Shown here: positions 1 to 12,014 of the stretch, piece after piece
Layout of the letters: each line of letters begins with the position of its first letter
How positions within the stretch are numbered: position 1 is the stretch's first letter
NCBI GenBank assembly: GCA_003550325.1
Contig: QKWP01000117.1
Coordinates: 129,378-193,377, forward strand
DNA length: 64,000 bases
Source of the DNA: Gigaspora rosea
Lineage: Eukaryota > Glomeromycota > Glomeromycetes > Diversisporales > Gigasporaceae
Direction of reading: 5' to 3'
Program-made: the position numbers and the translations under genes
The notes under the pieces: model-generated
What the model saw: only the letters and a program-made list of their open reading frames with translations
What the model was told of the DNA's origin: nothing
Database searches by the model: none

Positions 1-527
1 AGTACATCAAATAAGTATACATTATTTTACTTTTCTTAATAGGTATCTATTTGCTGTACTAAATTTAGTATAATATACTAAATTTGGTACAGTATTAAAA
101 GTTAAATTTTGAAAAATTGGCATTAATAGCTTTAAATTAAATTTATTCAATATATATTACATATTAGCGAATCAAAAAAAATTTTCATTGTTTTATTTCA
201 AATTACCAAAGTAATAAAAGAAAAAGTGCAAATAAGGATATGTATCATAATATAAGCACCAGTTTTCTCTTGGCATAGCTACTTATATATAATGTACAAG
301 CATTACTTGGAATCAATCCTTTTTTAGTTTTCTTACTGATCATATAAAATTTCAAAAAAATGGAACTTATATTTTTGGTTTTTTTTGCAATTTTTTACTT
401 TTTTAGTAATTAAATGGTTGATATTTTATTATTAGAAAATTAGAAAATACCTTACCTCTAAAGATTTTTTGGATCTTAAAATGTACAACTTCAGTCTACC
501 AGTAAATACAAATATAGTGCAGATCAT
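1..527. other. AT-rich DNA without a gene
   Basis: No coding signal was seen. The only structure is a 40-base imperfect palindrome at 54-93, with arms reading CTGTACTAAATTTAGTAT and its near-complement around a two-base centre. Confidence 0.6.
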
Positions 528-529
528 AT

Positions 530-818
530 AAGGTAATGGTACCTATTCCTAGAAATTTTTTTGTTATATCTAAAATTTTTTAAATATTAATATATTTTTA
601 TAAAATTTTATATATAAAATTTATTATCTATTTATTATTTAATAATATATAAATTGTATTATATTCATATATAAAAAATTTTTTTCTAATGAGCTTAAAA
701 CTTTGTAAAAGTTGGTTAAATTTGACTATTGTCTCCTATTTCTAGAAATCTAATATAACTATTCTAAAAAAAATTTAGAAATTTAAAATTTTTTTTTATA
801 TTATTATTTTTTATGTTT

Positions 819-858
<40 letters not shown>

Positions 859-1615
859 NTGTTTATTTTTTTTGCTATTGTTTAAATTTACTTTATATTG
901 TATTTCATATAAGCTAATTTACAAAATTTGATAATAAGTTTTTGATCTACTGATCTGTTTTAGATGATTTTGCTACCAAAATGTTCATCTCAATGATGAT
1001 TCTAACAAGCCCAAAATTGTTAAAATCTGATCACAGGATCCCGATATTGTAAATTTTAAATTACCATGTAAATATCTTTGATATTAAATAACTTTGTTCT
1101 ACTGATCTGTTTTGGATGATTTTACTATCAAAATGCTCTTCTTGATGAGATGAGCATTTTGATAGTAAAATCATCCAAAACAGATCAATAGAACATTTGG
1201 TTCAAAGATATTTACATAGTAATTTAAAACTTACTAATAAATGGTACAAAAAAATTGTGATAAACTTGTGATCCTGTGATCAGATTTTAACGATTGTGGG
1301 CTTGTTAGAATCGTCCCATTGAGACGAACATTTTGGTAGCAAAATCATCTAAAACGGATCAGTAGATTAAAACTTATTATCAAATTTTTAAATCAGCCCA
1401 TATATCTTTTGTAATTGCTTCAAAAGTTACTAGAGTGGTAAATATGGTTCTATGGTTATACAAATGGTTAATTTTATACAACATGATATATTCTAACTTA
1501 TATATTTGTATTAACATGACTTGTTTGAAAAAATTTGTGTTTTATAGTGCGTTGTGACAAAAAATAAAAGATTTCTAACAATAGGGTCATTTCTAGGAAT
1601 AGGTGCCATAACCTT
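530..1615. mobile_element. Inverted-repeat element with nested palindrome
   Basis: The ends match in inverted orientation: 530-556 carries ACCTATTCCTAGAAAT and 1588-1615 its complement, ATTTCTAGGAATAGGT. A second copy of the motif lies near 735-755. Inside is a long T run with an N at 859 and the large palindrome at 906-1405. No transposase is visible, so this is a non-autonomous DNA element by inference. Confidence 0.55.
906..1405. repeat. Long palindrome, centre near 1147
   Basis: The arms (906-1147 and 1148-1405) are imperfect inverted copies. Matching pieces include GATCACAGGATCC at 1029-1041 against its complement near 1270, and near-perfect inner arms at 1065-1140 and 1152-1240. Both arms carry the ATGATTTT-GCTACCAAAAT type core seen in several other palindromes of this window. 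It is probably a foldback or MITE-like element nested in a larger one. Confidence 0.7.
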
Positions 1616-1618
1616 ACG

Positions 1619-2573
1619 TAATGATGATTATTAATCAAAATTTTTTAGATAGATGGCATTTTCTCATAAAATACATTTTAGTCCGTATTCTTCTTTCTAT
1701 ATTCGGTATGGTTCTGTACTCTGTAAGCTGTATTACAGAAAGAATTTTGAACATGAGCAAGTTTTTTTTTTACATGTGTGCGTTTTTTTTTTAGTTTACC
1801 TGATCAAAAATCGTCAAGGTTTATTCCAGTATTCTTTTTTAGGAAGTAAATCATATAAAATGGGTTGAAAGTTCTTGGTGTTTTTACTCGACTCATTATT
1901 CGATTTTATATATATAGTATTAAACAATATATATAAGGCTATTGAATTTAATTTGTAGTTATTATTGATTACTAGTCCAGTATCCCCACCCACCTTACAT
2001 GTTTATATTTTTTATAAACATCATCTCGTGATATTGCAGTGCACATTAATTTGAATTCAGATAGACCAGTCCGTAAAGATTTTTGATCTCTTCTATCCAA
2101 TAGATATCTATTTCTATTTTCAATTTTTCTAAAACAATGATCGAAGATTTAGTGGCAGTGCATCTAGGCTATAAGTGATTAGAAAATTTATAACACTCTG
2201 ATCTTGCACCACCTCAAAAAATTTTATCAAGAAAGTCACTTAAAGAATTACGTTGTCTTTAAAATAGATTTAAAGAACTAATTTTTTTATTAGCATTAGT
2301 ACGTATTTATTCTAAACAATTTAATTTATCCGCATTGAATTGGTATCATATTTATTTATAATAATACTTATGTAGTTTAGTTTTTATTCTCTCAAGAACC
2401 TCCTCAATGGATTGGAAGCATAATGGGAAATTGAATGAACAGCCAAGTTACTATCTCAATGGATAAATATAAAGATGAAACCATCTTTTTTTATAATTAC
2501 TTTGATTGACTAAAAATTAAATCTACATTCTGCGCAATGATTTTTAGCGTGTGTTGGCATTAGCAGTTTACTT
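1619..2573. other. Intergenic DNA, no supported gene
   Basis: Short open frames occur (for example 1653-1868), but they are rich in Phe, Tyr and Ser, as AT-rich non-coding DNA is, and match no family. Nothing else is supported. Confidence 0.5.
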
Positions 2574-2807
2574 TTATATTTTGTAAATATCCTTAGTTGA
2601 AATGGTGTATCTCTCTAAATTCATCCCAAAATAAAGGTCACAAATTATACTTCCTTCTAAATTAAACGTCTAATAGTCATAAACAACAAAGCCCGATATT
2701 TTAATGTCAAACCAATGCAACTTTACTGATGCATCTATTGAGCTAAAAGTATCATGACCTAAGTAAACTCTCCAAACTGATGTGACTCTTTTAAAAAAAA
2801 GATGGCT
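2574..2807 (-). pseudogene. Unrecognised coding-like remnant
   Basis: Read on the minus strand from 2807, about 77 codons have a protein-like composition (Trp, Asp, Gly, Val spread evenly) with one in-frame TAG near the middle, ending at TAA 2574-2576. No family is recognised and no start codon is clear. It may be a fragment of a decayed gene or an exon. It ends about 45 bases before the TTAGGG-bearing element at 2853. Confidence 0.25.
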
Positions 2808-2852
2808 ATCGCCTCCATCATATATTCATCGAAATAATAACTTACTTTATTT

Positions 2853-3137
2853 GGGGACGTCTAGAGAGGAGCAAATTCTTATAATATATATTTTATCGAA
2901 TTAACTTTAGGGTTAGGGTAATCATAAATTAAGGTTACGAAGGTTTTAGGTAGTTATATATAAAAAATTGTCTTCCCAGCATTTTTAATTAGCCCACCAA
3001 GGTGGATTTAGACTACCGTTTTTTGCATTTTTCAGGTTTTTCGCTTTCCTTCTTATTTTGCTTCGTCGAAGATCATCAAATTTCTATAATTTGATTGGTC
3101 ATGTGACGCGTGATCTGCTCCGCTTTAGACGACCCTT
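2853..3137. mobile_element. MITE-like element with TTAGGG core (copy a)
   Basis: The terminal inverted repeat is GGGGACGTCTAGAGAGGAGC at 2853 against the complement of CTGCTCCGCTTTAGACGACC at the right end. The interior has AGGGTTAGGGT at about 2909-2920, then a CTTCCC-CATTTTTAATTA stretch, then a CTTCGTCGAAGATC segment. The same order recurs at 37.46-37.74 kb (inverted) and 41.50-41.76 kb. Length is about 285 bases and there is no coding capacity. Confidence 0.7.
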
Positions 3138-3662
3138 TTATTTGCTTATTCAATTTCTGGCTTTGCTTTCATTTGATTGAATAAGGTCTTGAAAATACCC
3201 TTAGTCTGTGTGTATAATGATTGAAATGCTTTGAAATGCTTAAGACATTCACTTCTCACCTAACTTTATTAACTATAAAGTCTGACTTGTGTACTGTGGT
3301 ATCTCTAACTCATTCTGTATCTAGGGTATTCGGTGTAGAGTGCATCGTATAAAGTTTATTATATCTATCCAATATAATACACTTAGCAAATAATATGCTT
3401 AGATACCGGGTATAAATCATTATCTAACTTTTAAAACTGGTGGGATATACGTTATGGGAGTGCACTAGCCAGATATTAAAATGTTTGCAATATTTTTCTT
3501 GTGCTGGAATGACTTTGTACATTCTACCAATTCTATGCTCAAATACTCATGGGTACAGGAAAAAATTACTGACTAGTTTAATTGTAAAAACATAGAAAGC
3601 CCAGGCTGCAGTAACTCTTGAACCAGCAAGCCACAAAAGTAAAATTATATTTGTTGTGTTCG
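3138..3662. other. Intergenic DNA, nothing recognised
   Basis: Both strands were read. No frame, repeat or RNA signal worth naming was found, apart from a short direct duplication TGAAATGCTTTGAAATGCTT near 3222. Confidence 0.5.
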
Positions 3663-3944
3663 TTATAATGTGCAATTTACACTCTTTTTTACTTTTATTG
3701 TCTGGAGCATAGCGGGGGATAAACTAATACCAAAAATTTTGCATTTGATTTATTGTTAATAAAAAACTTCAAAAACGTAGCTATTGTATATTGCGTCACA
3801 ATATGCACAGAAAAATTCAAAGAAATATTTTTGATATTTTCATTAATAATATATCAAAATAAAAATTTTGATAATTTTATTCCTCTGCTACACTCCAGAA
3901 AATAAAAATAAAAAGAGCATCATTACATTAAAGAGCGCATTATA
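3663..3944. mobile_element. Short inverted-repeat element
   Basis: The left end (TTATAATGTGCAATTTACAC, then TTTATTGTCTGGAGC at about 3692-3706) matches the right end in inverted orientation (CTCCAGAAAATAAAA near 3893 and GCGCATTATAG at its edge). It is about 280 bases of AT-rich interior without an open frame, so a non-autonomous DNA element is the simplest reading. Confidence 0.5.
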
Positions 3945-3982
3945 GCAACTAACAAATTTACTTGTTTTTATCATTATATGAC

Positions 3983-4548
3983 CTGCACTATTAGTGTTCT
4001 AAGCTGATTAAGCTAGCCGCTTAGCCGGCTGATAGTTTGCCTGGCCGGCTAATATTGGCTAATAATGCCAATTCTTAAATTTGTATTGTTTAACTAAAAT
4101 TTGAATAAATAAAGAATTTTCTTTAATTATACAAGATTTTCTCGACTTAGAAACACGTATTAATTTCCAGTTTTATTCGCAATGGATCGATCTCTATCTT
4201 AGTTCGGAGCATAACAAAAGCAATAAATCATAATTATTTAAATTAATTATTGATTTATGCAAGTACAGAAGATAGTCTAAGCCGATCAAATCAATCAATT
4301 AGTCAGCTAATAGTTCCATCAGTCGGCGAACTATTAATCTATCTTAATTGGATGCCTTTACTGTATGTTAAGGAAAACTTTTCATTATAAATTTTGGTTG
4401 TAGAACCAACTTTTAATGTTAAGTATGTAGAGAATTTTTAACATACTACAGACTAATTTTTGGATCAGCATTATACTATCGGCTAAGCCGCTAAGTCATT
4501 AAAAATTTAACGTCTTAGCCTAGCCGTAAAAATTTAACACTATGCACA
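3983..4548. mobile_element. Inverted-repeat element with GCCGGCTAA motifs
   Basis: The ends hold TGCACTATTAGTGTTCTAA (left) and the complement of TTAACACTATGCACAAT (right). Subterminal GC-richer words (AGCCGCTTAGCCGGCTGATA on the left, TATCGGCTAAGCCGCTAAGT on the right) are inverted copies. A third related segment (GTCAGCTAATAGTTCCATCA) lies in the middle. No protein is encoded. Confidence 0.5.
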
Positions 4549-4708
4549 ATTAGACTGATGTTGCACACCCCAATACGATATGTGATTGTATATTATATAG
4601 TTAATAGGCTATTGCCTATATAAATTCTGAATTTATCTGAATGCTTGATTTTTATGATTTTATGGGTTGACAAAGACGCTTCATCATTTTTAATTCATGT
4701 TTCATTAA

Positions 4709-5952
4709 TTATAAGCTATTTAACAAATTTTTTAAAGTATGGTAAACTGATTTTGCGTCTGGACGGTAAGCAGGATCGACATCCCAACATTGTTTATAAA
4801 CTTCAATATATGGAGGTGGTGTATCTTCTATAGGTTCTTCTCTATTTCCTTGAAAAATATGGACAGCCAAACATTGTGGTTCGAAAGTTTGAAATGGCGG
4901 TCTTCCGCTTGAAATTTCCCAGAGGATTACGCCAAAGCTATAGATATCTGATCTTTTATCACGTTTATAACTTTGATTAATAAACCATTGAGGTTCCATA
5001 TATGCTGGCATTCCATGAATATTAGAGTTTGAAGTCACAGATATTTCATTCGTTTGCTTTGATAGTCCAAAATCTGCAATCTTTGGATGTTCTTCATGAA
5101 TTAAAATATTCTTCGAATGCTAAATTATCAGAATATTAGTGAATTGAATATATAAAATCCAATAAACTATACAATACTTACGAGGTCTCTATGGATAATA
5201 TTATTGTCGTGCAAGAATAAAAGTCCGAGTGCTATTTCCTTAGCGATACGTAGTTTATCTGTCCATTGTAATTTTGTAAAATTTGCCATTAGGTATTCGC
5301 GTAAAGTTCCGTCTTCAGCATATTGTAAAACCATATTATAAAATCCGTGGCTGTCTATATTCGATAGATTTGACAGATTCAATTTAATGTATATTTTAGT
5401 TTAACATATGGGCCAGGTGATGGAAAAGAACGAATTTGGCGAAAGATAATAATTATAAAAATTAATTTTCTCCGTGATTATCTAATTAAGTTTAGATAGT
5501 TATGGAGAAAATTAATTTTTTAAAACTATTATTTTTTTTTTTTGTCAAATTCTCCCCTTTCTCAACGCCCAGCCCAAATTATTTGATCCCCAAAATTATA
5601 AATAGCTTGTTTACCTTTCGTGACCCCATAGAATTTTATAACGTTCGGATGGAAACAAACTTTTCGTAATAGTTTAATCTGATTATATGAATTATAAAAA
5701 TTTGTTATTCTGTAGTAGAATGTAATTAGAGCTTTTAAATAACAAATAAAACCTCATTAGTCAAAGTTTCTTCATCCATACTTAATTCGACTCTAAGGCG
5801 TTTCAGAGCAACTGTTAATCCATTCCACTCGTATTTAAAAACCTTTCCAAAGCTTCCAGAGCCAATCTTTGTAGGGTTTGTAAATTTATTATATTCAGAA
5901 TAATTAATATGCCCATCTAAAACAGCTTTATCAAGCCATTCTGTTGATTGTT
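4709..5952 (-). CDS. Protein kinase domain, TKL-like, four exons
   Basis: A full kinase fold is assembled from four minus-strand exons: 5952 (or 5940)-5753, 5678-5615, 5354-5182 and 5119-4709. All introns have GT and AG ends, and the phases agree. In order one sees the glycine loop GSGSFGKV, the ATP lysine in VALK, the alpha-C glutamate at the first junction, the catalytic HRDL split by a 62-base phase-0 intron from HSKN, DFGLSK, YMEP in place of APE, SDIYSFGVILWE, and the late RPD. All key residues are present, so it is predicted active and cytosolic. It lacks its own ATG in a sensible place: the first exon starts after an AG. It may therefore be the second half of the gene that begins at 7798. 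This family is strongly expanded in Rhizophagus (known); substrates are unknown. Confidence 0.75.
5461..5517. repeat. Hairpin inside a kinase intron
   Basis: ATTAATTTTCTCC with GATTATCTAA is followed by its inverted copy ending GGAGAAAATTAAT. The stem lies in the 260-base intron 5355-5614 and may explain why this intron is longer than its 62-base neighbour. Confidence 0.6.
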
Positions 5953-6060
5953 CTTGTCGGTTATTTGCATTGCTAAATTCTTTTGATTAGAAATTAATAA
6001 AAATACATTTAAAAAAATATGCAAATAGTAACGGTCATTAATTAATTCCGTAAAACGCAT

Positions 6061-7798
6061 TACTCACTGGGTTTTGCTTGATCAATATCAGAGTCATAAA
6101 ATTTTCCGGATATCATATCTTCTTGATATATTAATTTATGAATCTCTTTAATTTCCGGCCTAAGATTAGGTTCTTCATTCCAGCAACGTTGATAAAGATC
6201 AATATAAGAGATAGTGGACCCATTTATTGGTTCTTCTCGCGCACCTTTTATTATATTGTCTATGAACTCTTTTAAACTATAATTAATATTATTAATAATG
6301 CTATTAAATGGTAATCGACCATTACTCGTAATTTCCCACATAATAACGCCGAGGCTATATATATCAGATTTGTAATCAAGAGCATAATGTCTATCATTAA
6401 GTCTAGCTGGATCTAAAAACGGTATAGATCCTTTTATTAGCTGAATTAATTGATTTGAATTACTATTACAAGAAAGGACTTTGGAAAGGCCAAAGTCTAT
6501 AATAATAGCTCTAATGCCGCCTTCAAAATTTTTATCTGTTTTCATGACTACATTTTGAGTGTGCTAATTCAAAGTAGATTCCTTAATTATGCATTAAACA
6601 TGAAATTAATTAATATTAAAAGGTAGCTTACTTACTAAGTCACGGTGCAAAATTTTATTTTCTTGTAAAAAATACAAACCACAGACAATCTGTCTTGCAA
6701 TATTAACCTTTTGTTCCCAATATAAAGTATTCTGACTCAAATAATAGCGCAAATTACCCAGGTCTGCGTACTCAAATACTAGATAAAGTTCTGCTTAGAC
6801 CAAATCAAAAGAAATAAATTAGTGTGATAAAAACACACTTAGTCATATTATGTAGTCAATTTACCGGATTCATCACTAATTATCGCAAATTTAAATGAAA
6901 TTTAAATTAAACATATCTAGATATTGTTTCGATATGTTGAACAGGTTACATAAAATTTACCTTGATAAACCAAAAAATTTGATTATATTCTTATAACCTA
7001 TGGTTGATATTTTTTCTTTATTTTCATAATCATTACTTGAATGCAATGTTTCAATACTTTTGATCTATTTATACGCAGGAGGAATTGAAAATTGTATTAA
7101 CATGCAAAAAATATTACCATATTTTAACTAGAGATTGGGCTTGCATAAAATTTAAACACCGGTCTATCACAAACTGGCTTTATCGTTATTAATCAAACAA
7201 TACCCTCTCATTTAATGAGCTTACTAAATAACCTTATTAGCAGAAAAATTGCCCTAATTGTTATTTCAATTGAATCTAAAATTCTTATTACAATGAATTT
7301 CGGTGAAATTGTTATTGAATTAATTGAACAATTCGATTATTAGCAAATCATATTGAAAGAGTTGCTTAGAACAGCCTTTGTCTATGAACAATTATTACGT
7401 CCAGCAATAGTCGGTTGACAAATCCTACACGTGTTACTCGGATGATTCTTATAAAAGTAAAGTACAATCTCTATTTAAATGAGTAAACGAATTGGCCTTA
7501 CCTCTTTGATAAATTTATCGTTATCTGTACCAGTTATTTCATTAACTGCTACATTCTTTAGGACAATATTTATATTATTTCTTACCCATTTTGCCGTCAT
7601 AATTACACTAGAGCCCACATCGGTAAGATATTTTACATCATCAATTTCATTCCAATGAATAAAATTTATTATCTTCTCTTTAATCATACTTCTGATATAA
7701 GCCTTTTTAGCTTCATCATAATTAAACCTATCCGTTAAATACTTATCAATTTCACACACTAACATTATAAGTAATATTTTTTTTTTTTGCCCAGCCAT
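6061..7798 (-). CDS. Protein kinase domain, upstream member, partly degenerate
   Basis: Exons on the minus strand: 7798-7502 (ATG, N-terminal region and a weak glycine loop DVGSSVIMTAKW with lysine in VLK), 7064-6961 (alpha-C to NIIKFFGLS), a short piece ending at 6865, 6790-6636 (hinge LVFEYADLGNL to HRDL) and 6563-6061 (HTQNVV, DFGLSK, SDIYSLGVIMWE, RPE). The HRDL junction intron (6635-6564) sits exactly where it does in the downstream kinase. The joint between 6961 and the piece ending at 6865 cannot be resolved: no AG gives the right frame, so the gene may be broken there. The glycine loop lacks its usual glycines. The last exon either stops at 6060 or is spliced at the good donor GTGAGT (6067) into the next kinase domain. 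Confidence 0.6.
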
Positions 7799-8336
7799 TT
7801 ACAAATAAATATATATGTACAGTATATGCGTATGACGTGCTTGAAGTTGATCATTGCTTGAAATCTTTTAGGCGCTATGCGCTTGAAGTTACACTGCTTG
7901 AAAATTTGTAAGAGAAAGATAAAAATAGGTGATTGCTATATTTCTAGCTTAATCAAGAAAGATTATTCATCTTATCCGTAATCAGAATATTGGTTCGACA
8001 TGTCCAGATAGTAGGGTTACTGGTGCAATTTAGTGATTGGACTTCTCGTCAACTTGCGACTCAAATAATTCGGGCTTATACAATGCAAATCATTAATTGG
8101 GAGATTCATGAGTCCGCAATTGTTAAAATCTGGTATACTGCTTTTACAAATTATAATTTTGTGATTCGAATAGTTCGAATAAATTGATATCAATCACATG
8201 ATTTTGTGAATCACAGTGTTATCACGTGGATGAGTAAAATTTTTACGCCGTGATGGTTCTGTGCGCCGAACATTTCCATTTTTACTTATCAGTCATAGGA
8301 CATGTCCCTTTGAAATAAGTTTATAATAAAAATTAT
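7799..8336. promoter_or_regulatory. Upstream region of the kinase gene, no motif named
   Basis: This is the 5' flank of the minus-strand kinase. No clear TATA box or factor site can be named in such AT-rich DNA. An open frame at 7990-8187 (+) has no family match and is not treated as a gene. Confidence 0.3.
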
Positions 8337-9141
8337 AATAAAAACATAAGAATTTATTATAAACTTTGAGCTGAAGATCCTTCATGGCTTAACTAATTAA
8401 CTTAAAATTAAATTTTACAAACATATAGAACAAGGAAAGAAGAAAAAATTTAGCTTAAAACCTTATCAAAATTTTTTAATTTTGCACTATTTCAAAATGT
8501 AACTTTGTCAACAACAAATATTTACTATTTTGAAACAGAAATATGTAAAATTGTGCTTTGAACAACTTAACTTAGTAGCAAAATACAGGTTATCTTGACA
8601 AACAATTAAGTTAGCTATATGCTAAAGTTAAATCTCTTTTTCTTTTGTCAAGATAACCTGCTTTGGGCTTCTAAGTAAACTTGTTCAGCATGTAATTCTA
8701 CTCGTGTCAAGGTCAAAATGTGTTTTCTTGAACTTTTACTAAGTGAAAAATGGGTTAAAGTTAGAAAAAAAATTTTTCTTTTAGAAAAAAATGTTTTTTA
8801 ACATTATTCCCATTTTTCATTTCAAAAAACTTGTTGATGCAAGTAAAATTACTTGCTAAACAAGTTTACTTAGAAGCCCAAAGCAGATTATCTTGACAAA
8901 AAAAGGTTTTTATATTACAAAACAAAAATTTTTAAATTTAGCATATAGTTAACTTACTTTTTTGTCAAGATAACCCATATTTTGCTACTAAATAAAGTTG
9001 TTTAGAGCAATATTTTCATATAATTACTGTTTCAAAATTAGTAAATATTTGTTGTTAACAAAGTTATATTTTGAAATAGTGCAAATTTAAAAAATTTTGA
9101 TATGATTTTTAAGCTAAATTTTTTCTTCTTTTATTTTTCTA

Positions 9142-10891
9142 CAGTATGGGACAGCAAAAGCATTCAGTTTTTTTAGAGAGCACCAAATTTAGAGTATATA
9201 ATACAATTTCTGATTGGCTAATTTTTATTAAGATGCCAAAATTGATTTATACAATATAAGCTATGATTGGTAATTATTACAGTATAATAGATTACCAGAT
9301 ATAACATTATACAAGAGGGGTCAGATGAAAGATAATGTTTTTCCCAATAAGCAGGGGAGGGGGTCAAAAAAATATAATGTAATTTTTTTAGAAAACATTG
9401 CCAAAAAACTGATCCAGTGGTTCAAATTTAATGATTTTGGTACCATTCGATTCATCTTGGTAAGAGGAGTCGAAAGGTACCAATTTCATTTTATTTAGAC
9501 CACTGGATCAAAAGTTATTAACCAAATACTATTAGTCATATCTTTTCTTATAAAATTACTATATAACTAATAGTTTTTTTGTGGATATCTTTTGATCCAG
9601 TGATCCAAATGACATGATTTTAGTATCATTAGATTCGTTTCACTGAGACGAATCGAATGGTACCTAAATCGTCTAAATCGGATTACTGTGTTACAAGATA
9701 TTCAAGGGTTTGTAAAATTTTATATATAAGTATATGGATTTTGAAAATTTTTTTTATATAGTTGGGTCAAGCACTAATATGAGGGGGTATATAATGTTAT
9801 TTATGGATCCCCTTACTTAAGTTTGAATAATGAGTATGGTTCAGTGCAGAAAGATTTGTACCTCAAGCTCTAAAATTAATTTTGTCTATATAGAAAAGTT
9901 TTTTAATTTTAATAATTTATTTATAATTTTTATACTAAATAAAGTAGGTTTTGTACTATCTTTTGATATATTTTTTGTTATTATTTTATAAATATTTTGT
10001 TGAAAAATAAATTTTTTTAAAAATTAATTAAATTAAAAAAATATATATTTTTTTAAAAAAATTTTATTTAGATTTTAGGCATTTTGCAAGCTATATATAG
10101 TATAACAGAAATGTACTATACAAGTGCATAGCCATGCATATACTGAATATATGGTTAAAAGTTTACTTTAATTAGATCAGTAGTTGTTGAGAAATAAATT
10201 TTTAAAGTTTAATACTCAATTTACTATATAGTACAAATGTTGTACAAAAATTACTATGTAATTTTGTACAACTTTTGTACTATATAGTAAATTGAGTATT
10301 AAACTTTAAAATTTTATTTTTTGACAACTACTAACCCAACTAAGCTGAAATTTTAATTATATATTCAGTATATGCAAGTACAATTCTGTTATACTGTACA
10401 GTATATAGTTTGTAAAAATGCCTAAATTTTTAAATTTAATTGAATTTTTAAAAAAATTTATTGCTCAACAAAATATTTATAAAATAACAAAAAAATACAT
10501 CAAAAAATAGCAAGAACATACTTTATTTGGCATAAAAAATTACTAAAAATTAAAGAACTTTTCTATATAGACAAAATTAATTTTAGAGCTTGAGGTACAA
10601 ATCTATTTGTACTAGAACATATTAACCAATAAAATTACTTACATGTAACTAGCATTAATATGATTGGGTAATTTTTTTGTACCAAATTTCTGTTTTACTA
10701 TTAAAGTTACCAAACTTTAATCTCTTATAACTTTTGTAAAAAACAAGATATTAAAAATCTGTTTTACAGATTTGTAGTTTAGATTATAAATAATAAATTT
10801 TTAAAAGAAATTTTTAAAATAATTATTTGTTACAAAGTTATAAAACATTAAATAACTATGAAAAAGTTGGATATTTTGCTGTTCCATACTG
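9142..10891. mobile_element. Element E2 inserted at TA within E1
   Basis: It starts CAGTATGGGACAGCAAAA (9142) and ends with the complement of CAGTATGGAACAGCAAAA (10891), an 18-base terminal repeat with one mismatch, with TA on both sides (9140-9141, 10892-10893). The opposite arm of E1 at about 8425 shows the uninterrupted site with a single TA. A TA duplication points to the Tc1/mariner superfamily, and the lack of a transposase frame to a non-autonomous copy. It contains hairpins (9412-9520, 9592-9700) and palindrome E3. Confidence 0.7.
9852..10603. repeat. Palindrome E3 within E2
   Basis: The arms meet near 10235. The innermost part, TTTAATACTCAATTTACTAT with TAGTACAAATGTTGTACAAA, is followed by a near-perfect inverted copy to about 10325. 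The outer part, GTACCTCAAGCTCTAAAATT at about 9859, pairs with AATTTTAGAGCTTGAGGTAC ending near 10600. It has no coding potential and could extrude a long cruciform. Confidence 0.75.
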
Positions 10892-10984
10892 TATATTTTT
10901 GTAAAATTTAATTTTAATTTAATTAATTAAGCTGAGAAGAATCTTTAGCTCAAAGTTTATAATAAATTTATATGTTTTTATTAT

Positions 10985-11745
10985 CTCTTTATTTGTTAAG
11001 CATGTGCAGACAAATTTGCCTGCAAAAAGTTGTATAATATTTTTAAAAAAAATTTTTTTATAAAACTTTATTTAATTTTTTAATATAATATTCTTTTAGA
11101 TTTATATTTTGCTTTTAAATGATAAATTATTATAAATAATATATTTTATATAAATTTATATAAAGTTAAAATTATTCTATTTTTATAAAATCAGAGAAAA
11201 TATTTAAAGTTTTAAACTTTAAAAATTTTTTTAAATATATTTGATCCCCAAATTGTTGTTATAAATTTTATTTTAGGTTTATAAATATAAAAAAAGAGTG
11301 AATCTATTTGTCACCAGCAGTAACAGTCACCAGAGTATAATTGACCAATTAGATCAAAGGATCATGTATAATGTAAAAAATACAAAAACTTAGATTTTTT
11401 TGAATAATCACTTCTAACTTAAAATTTTGTCTATAAAACTACTTTTTTTTATACAAAAAAAAAATTCCTTGCAAAATTTTACTATATACTAACCTTTATT
11501 CGAATTCTATCTATAGCTCTAATCTGACCCTAACAATAGTAAGTTTTAAAGCTTTGTTTTTATTTTGATTATAACATTACACAATCTAATTGGTAAATCA
11601 TGCTCCGGTAGCTGTCATCGCTAGTAACTAGCACATTTTTTCATAAAAAAATTAATATATATTAAAAAAGATTGTTTAAAGTTGTTTTAATGCATTAAAT
11701 TTATGTATATTGAGATTATTATTAATATATTATAAATCTTTAATG
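10985..11745. other. AT-rich DNA, nothing recognised
   Basis: Low-complexity AT-rich sequence with almost no CG. No open frame of note and no paired repeat were seen. Confidence 0.5.
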
Positions 11746-12014
11746 TTGAATAACTTTTGATCTACTGATCTATTTTGGAGATTTAACTACCAAAATAATT
11801 ATCCAATGAGACAAGTCTAATAAATCCAAATCACTAAAATCTGATCACAGGATCCTAAGATTAATAAATATTTGTAATATAAATAAAACATTATTAATAT
11901 TGGGATGCTGTAATCGAATTTTAGCAATTTTAGGCTTATTAGAATTGTCTCATTTAGATAATTATTTTGGTAGTTAAATTATCTAAAAAGGATTAGTAGA
12001 TCAAAAGTTATTCA
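11746..12014. repeat. Short palindromic element
   Basis: TTGAATAACTTTTGATCTAC at 11746 is mirrored by TCAAAAGTTATTCA at 12001-12014. The arms include CAGGATCC at about 11846 and a diverged partner near 11905. Each arm has the same kind of core as the palindrome at 906-1405 (ATCTACTGATC ... CTACCAAAAT), which suggests one diverged family. Confidence 0.65.

Larger units (their letters stand above)
8337..10984. mobile_element. Palindromic element E1, split by a later insertion
   Basis: The outer arms match: the left side from 8337 (AACATAAGAATTTATTATAA, then AACTTTGAGCTGAAGATCCT) pairs with the right end at 10984. Further in, 8480-8555 pairs with 9025-9110, and 8580-8720 with 8860-8995 (AGGTTATCTTGACAAA and its complements). 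The right arm is interrupted at 9141 by element E2 and resumes at 10894. There is no open frame. It is a large foldback-type element of roughly 900 bases before the insertion. Confidence 0.7.

Noticed and set aside
2909..2921. Telomere end or interstitial telomere from a chromosome fusion
   Set aside because: Only about two TTAGGG units occur and the same short run recurs inside four other TIR elements, so it belongs to the elements.
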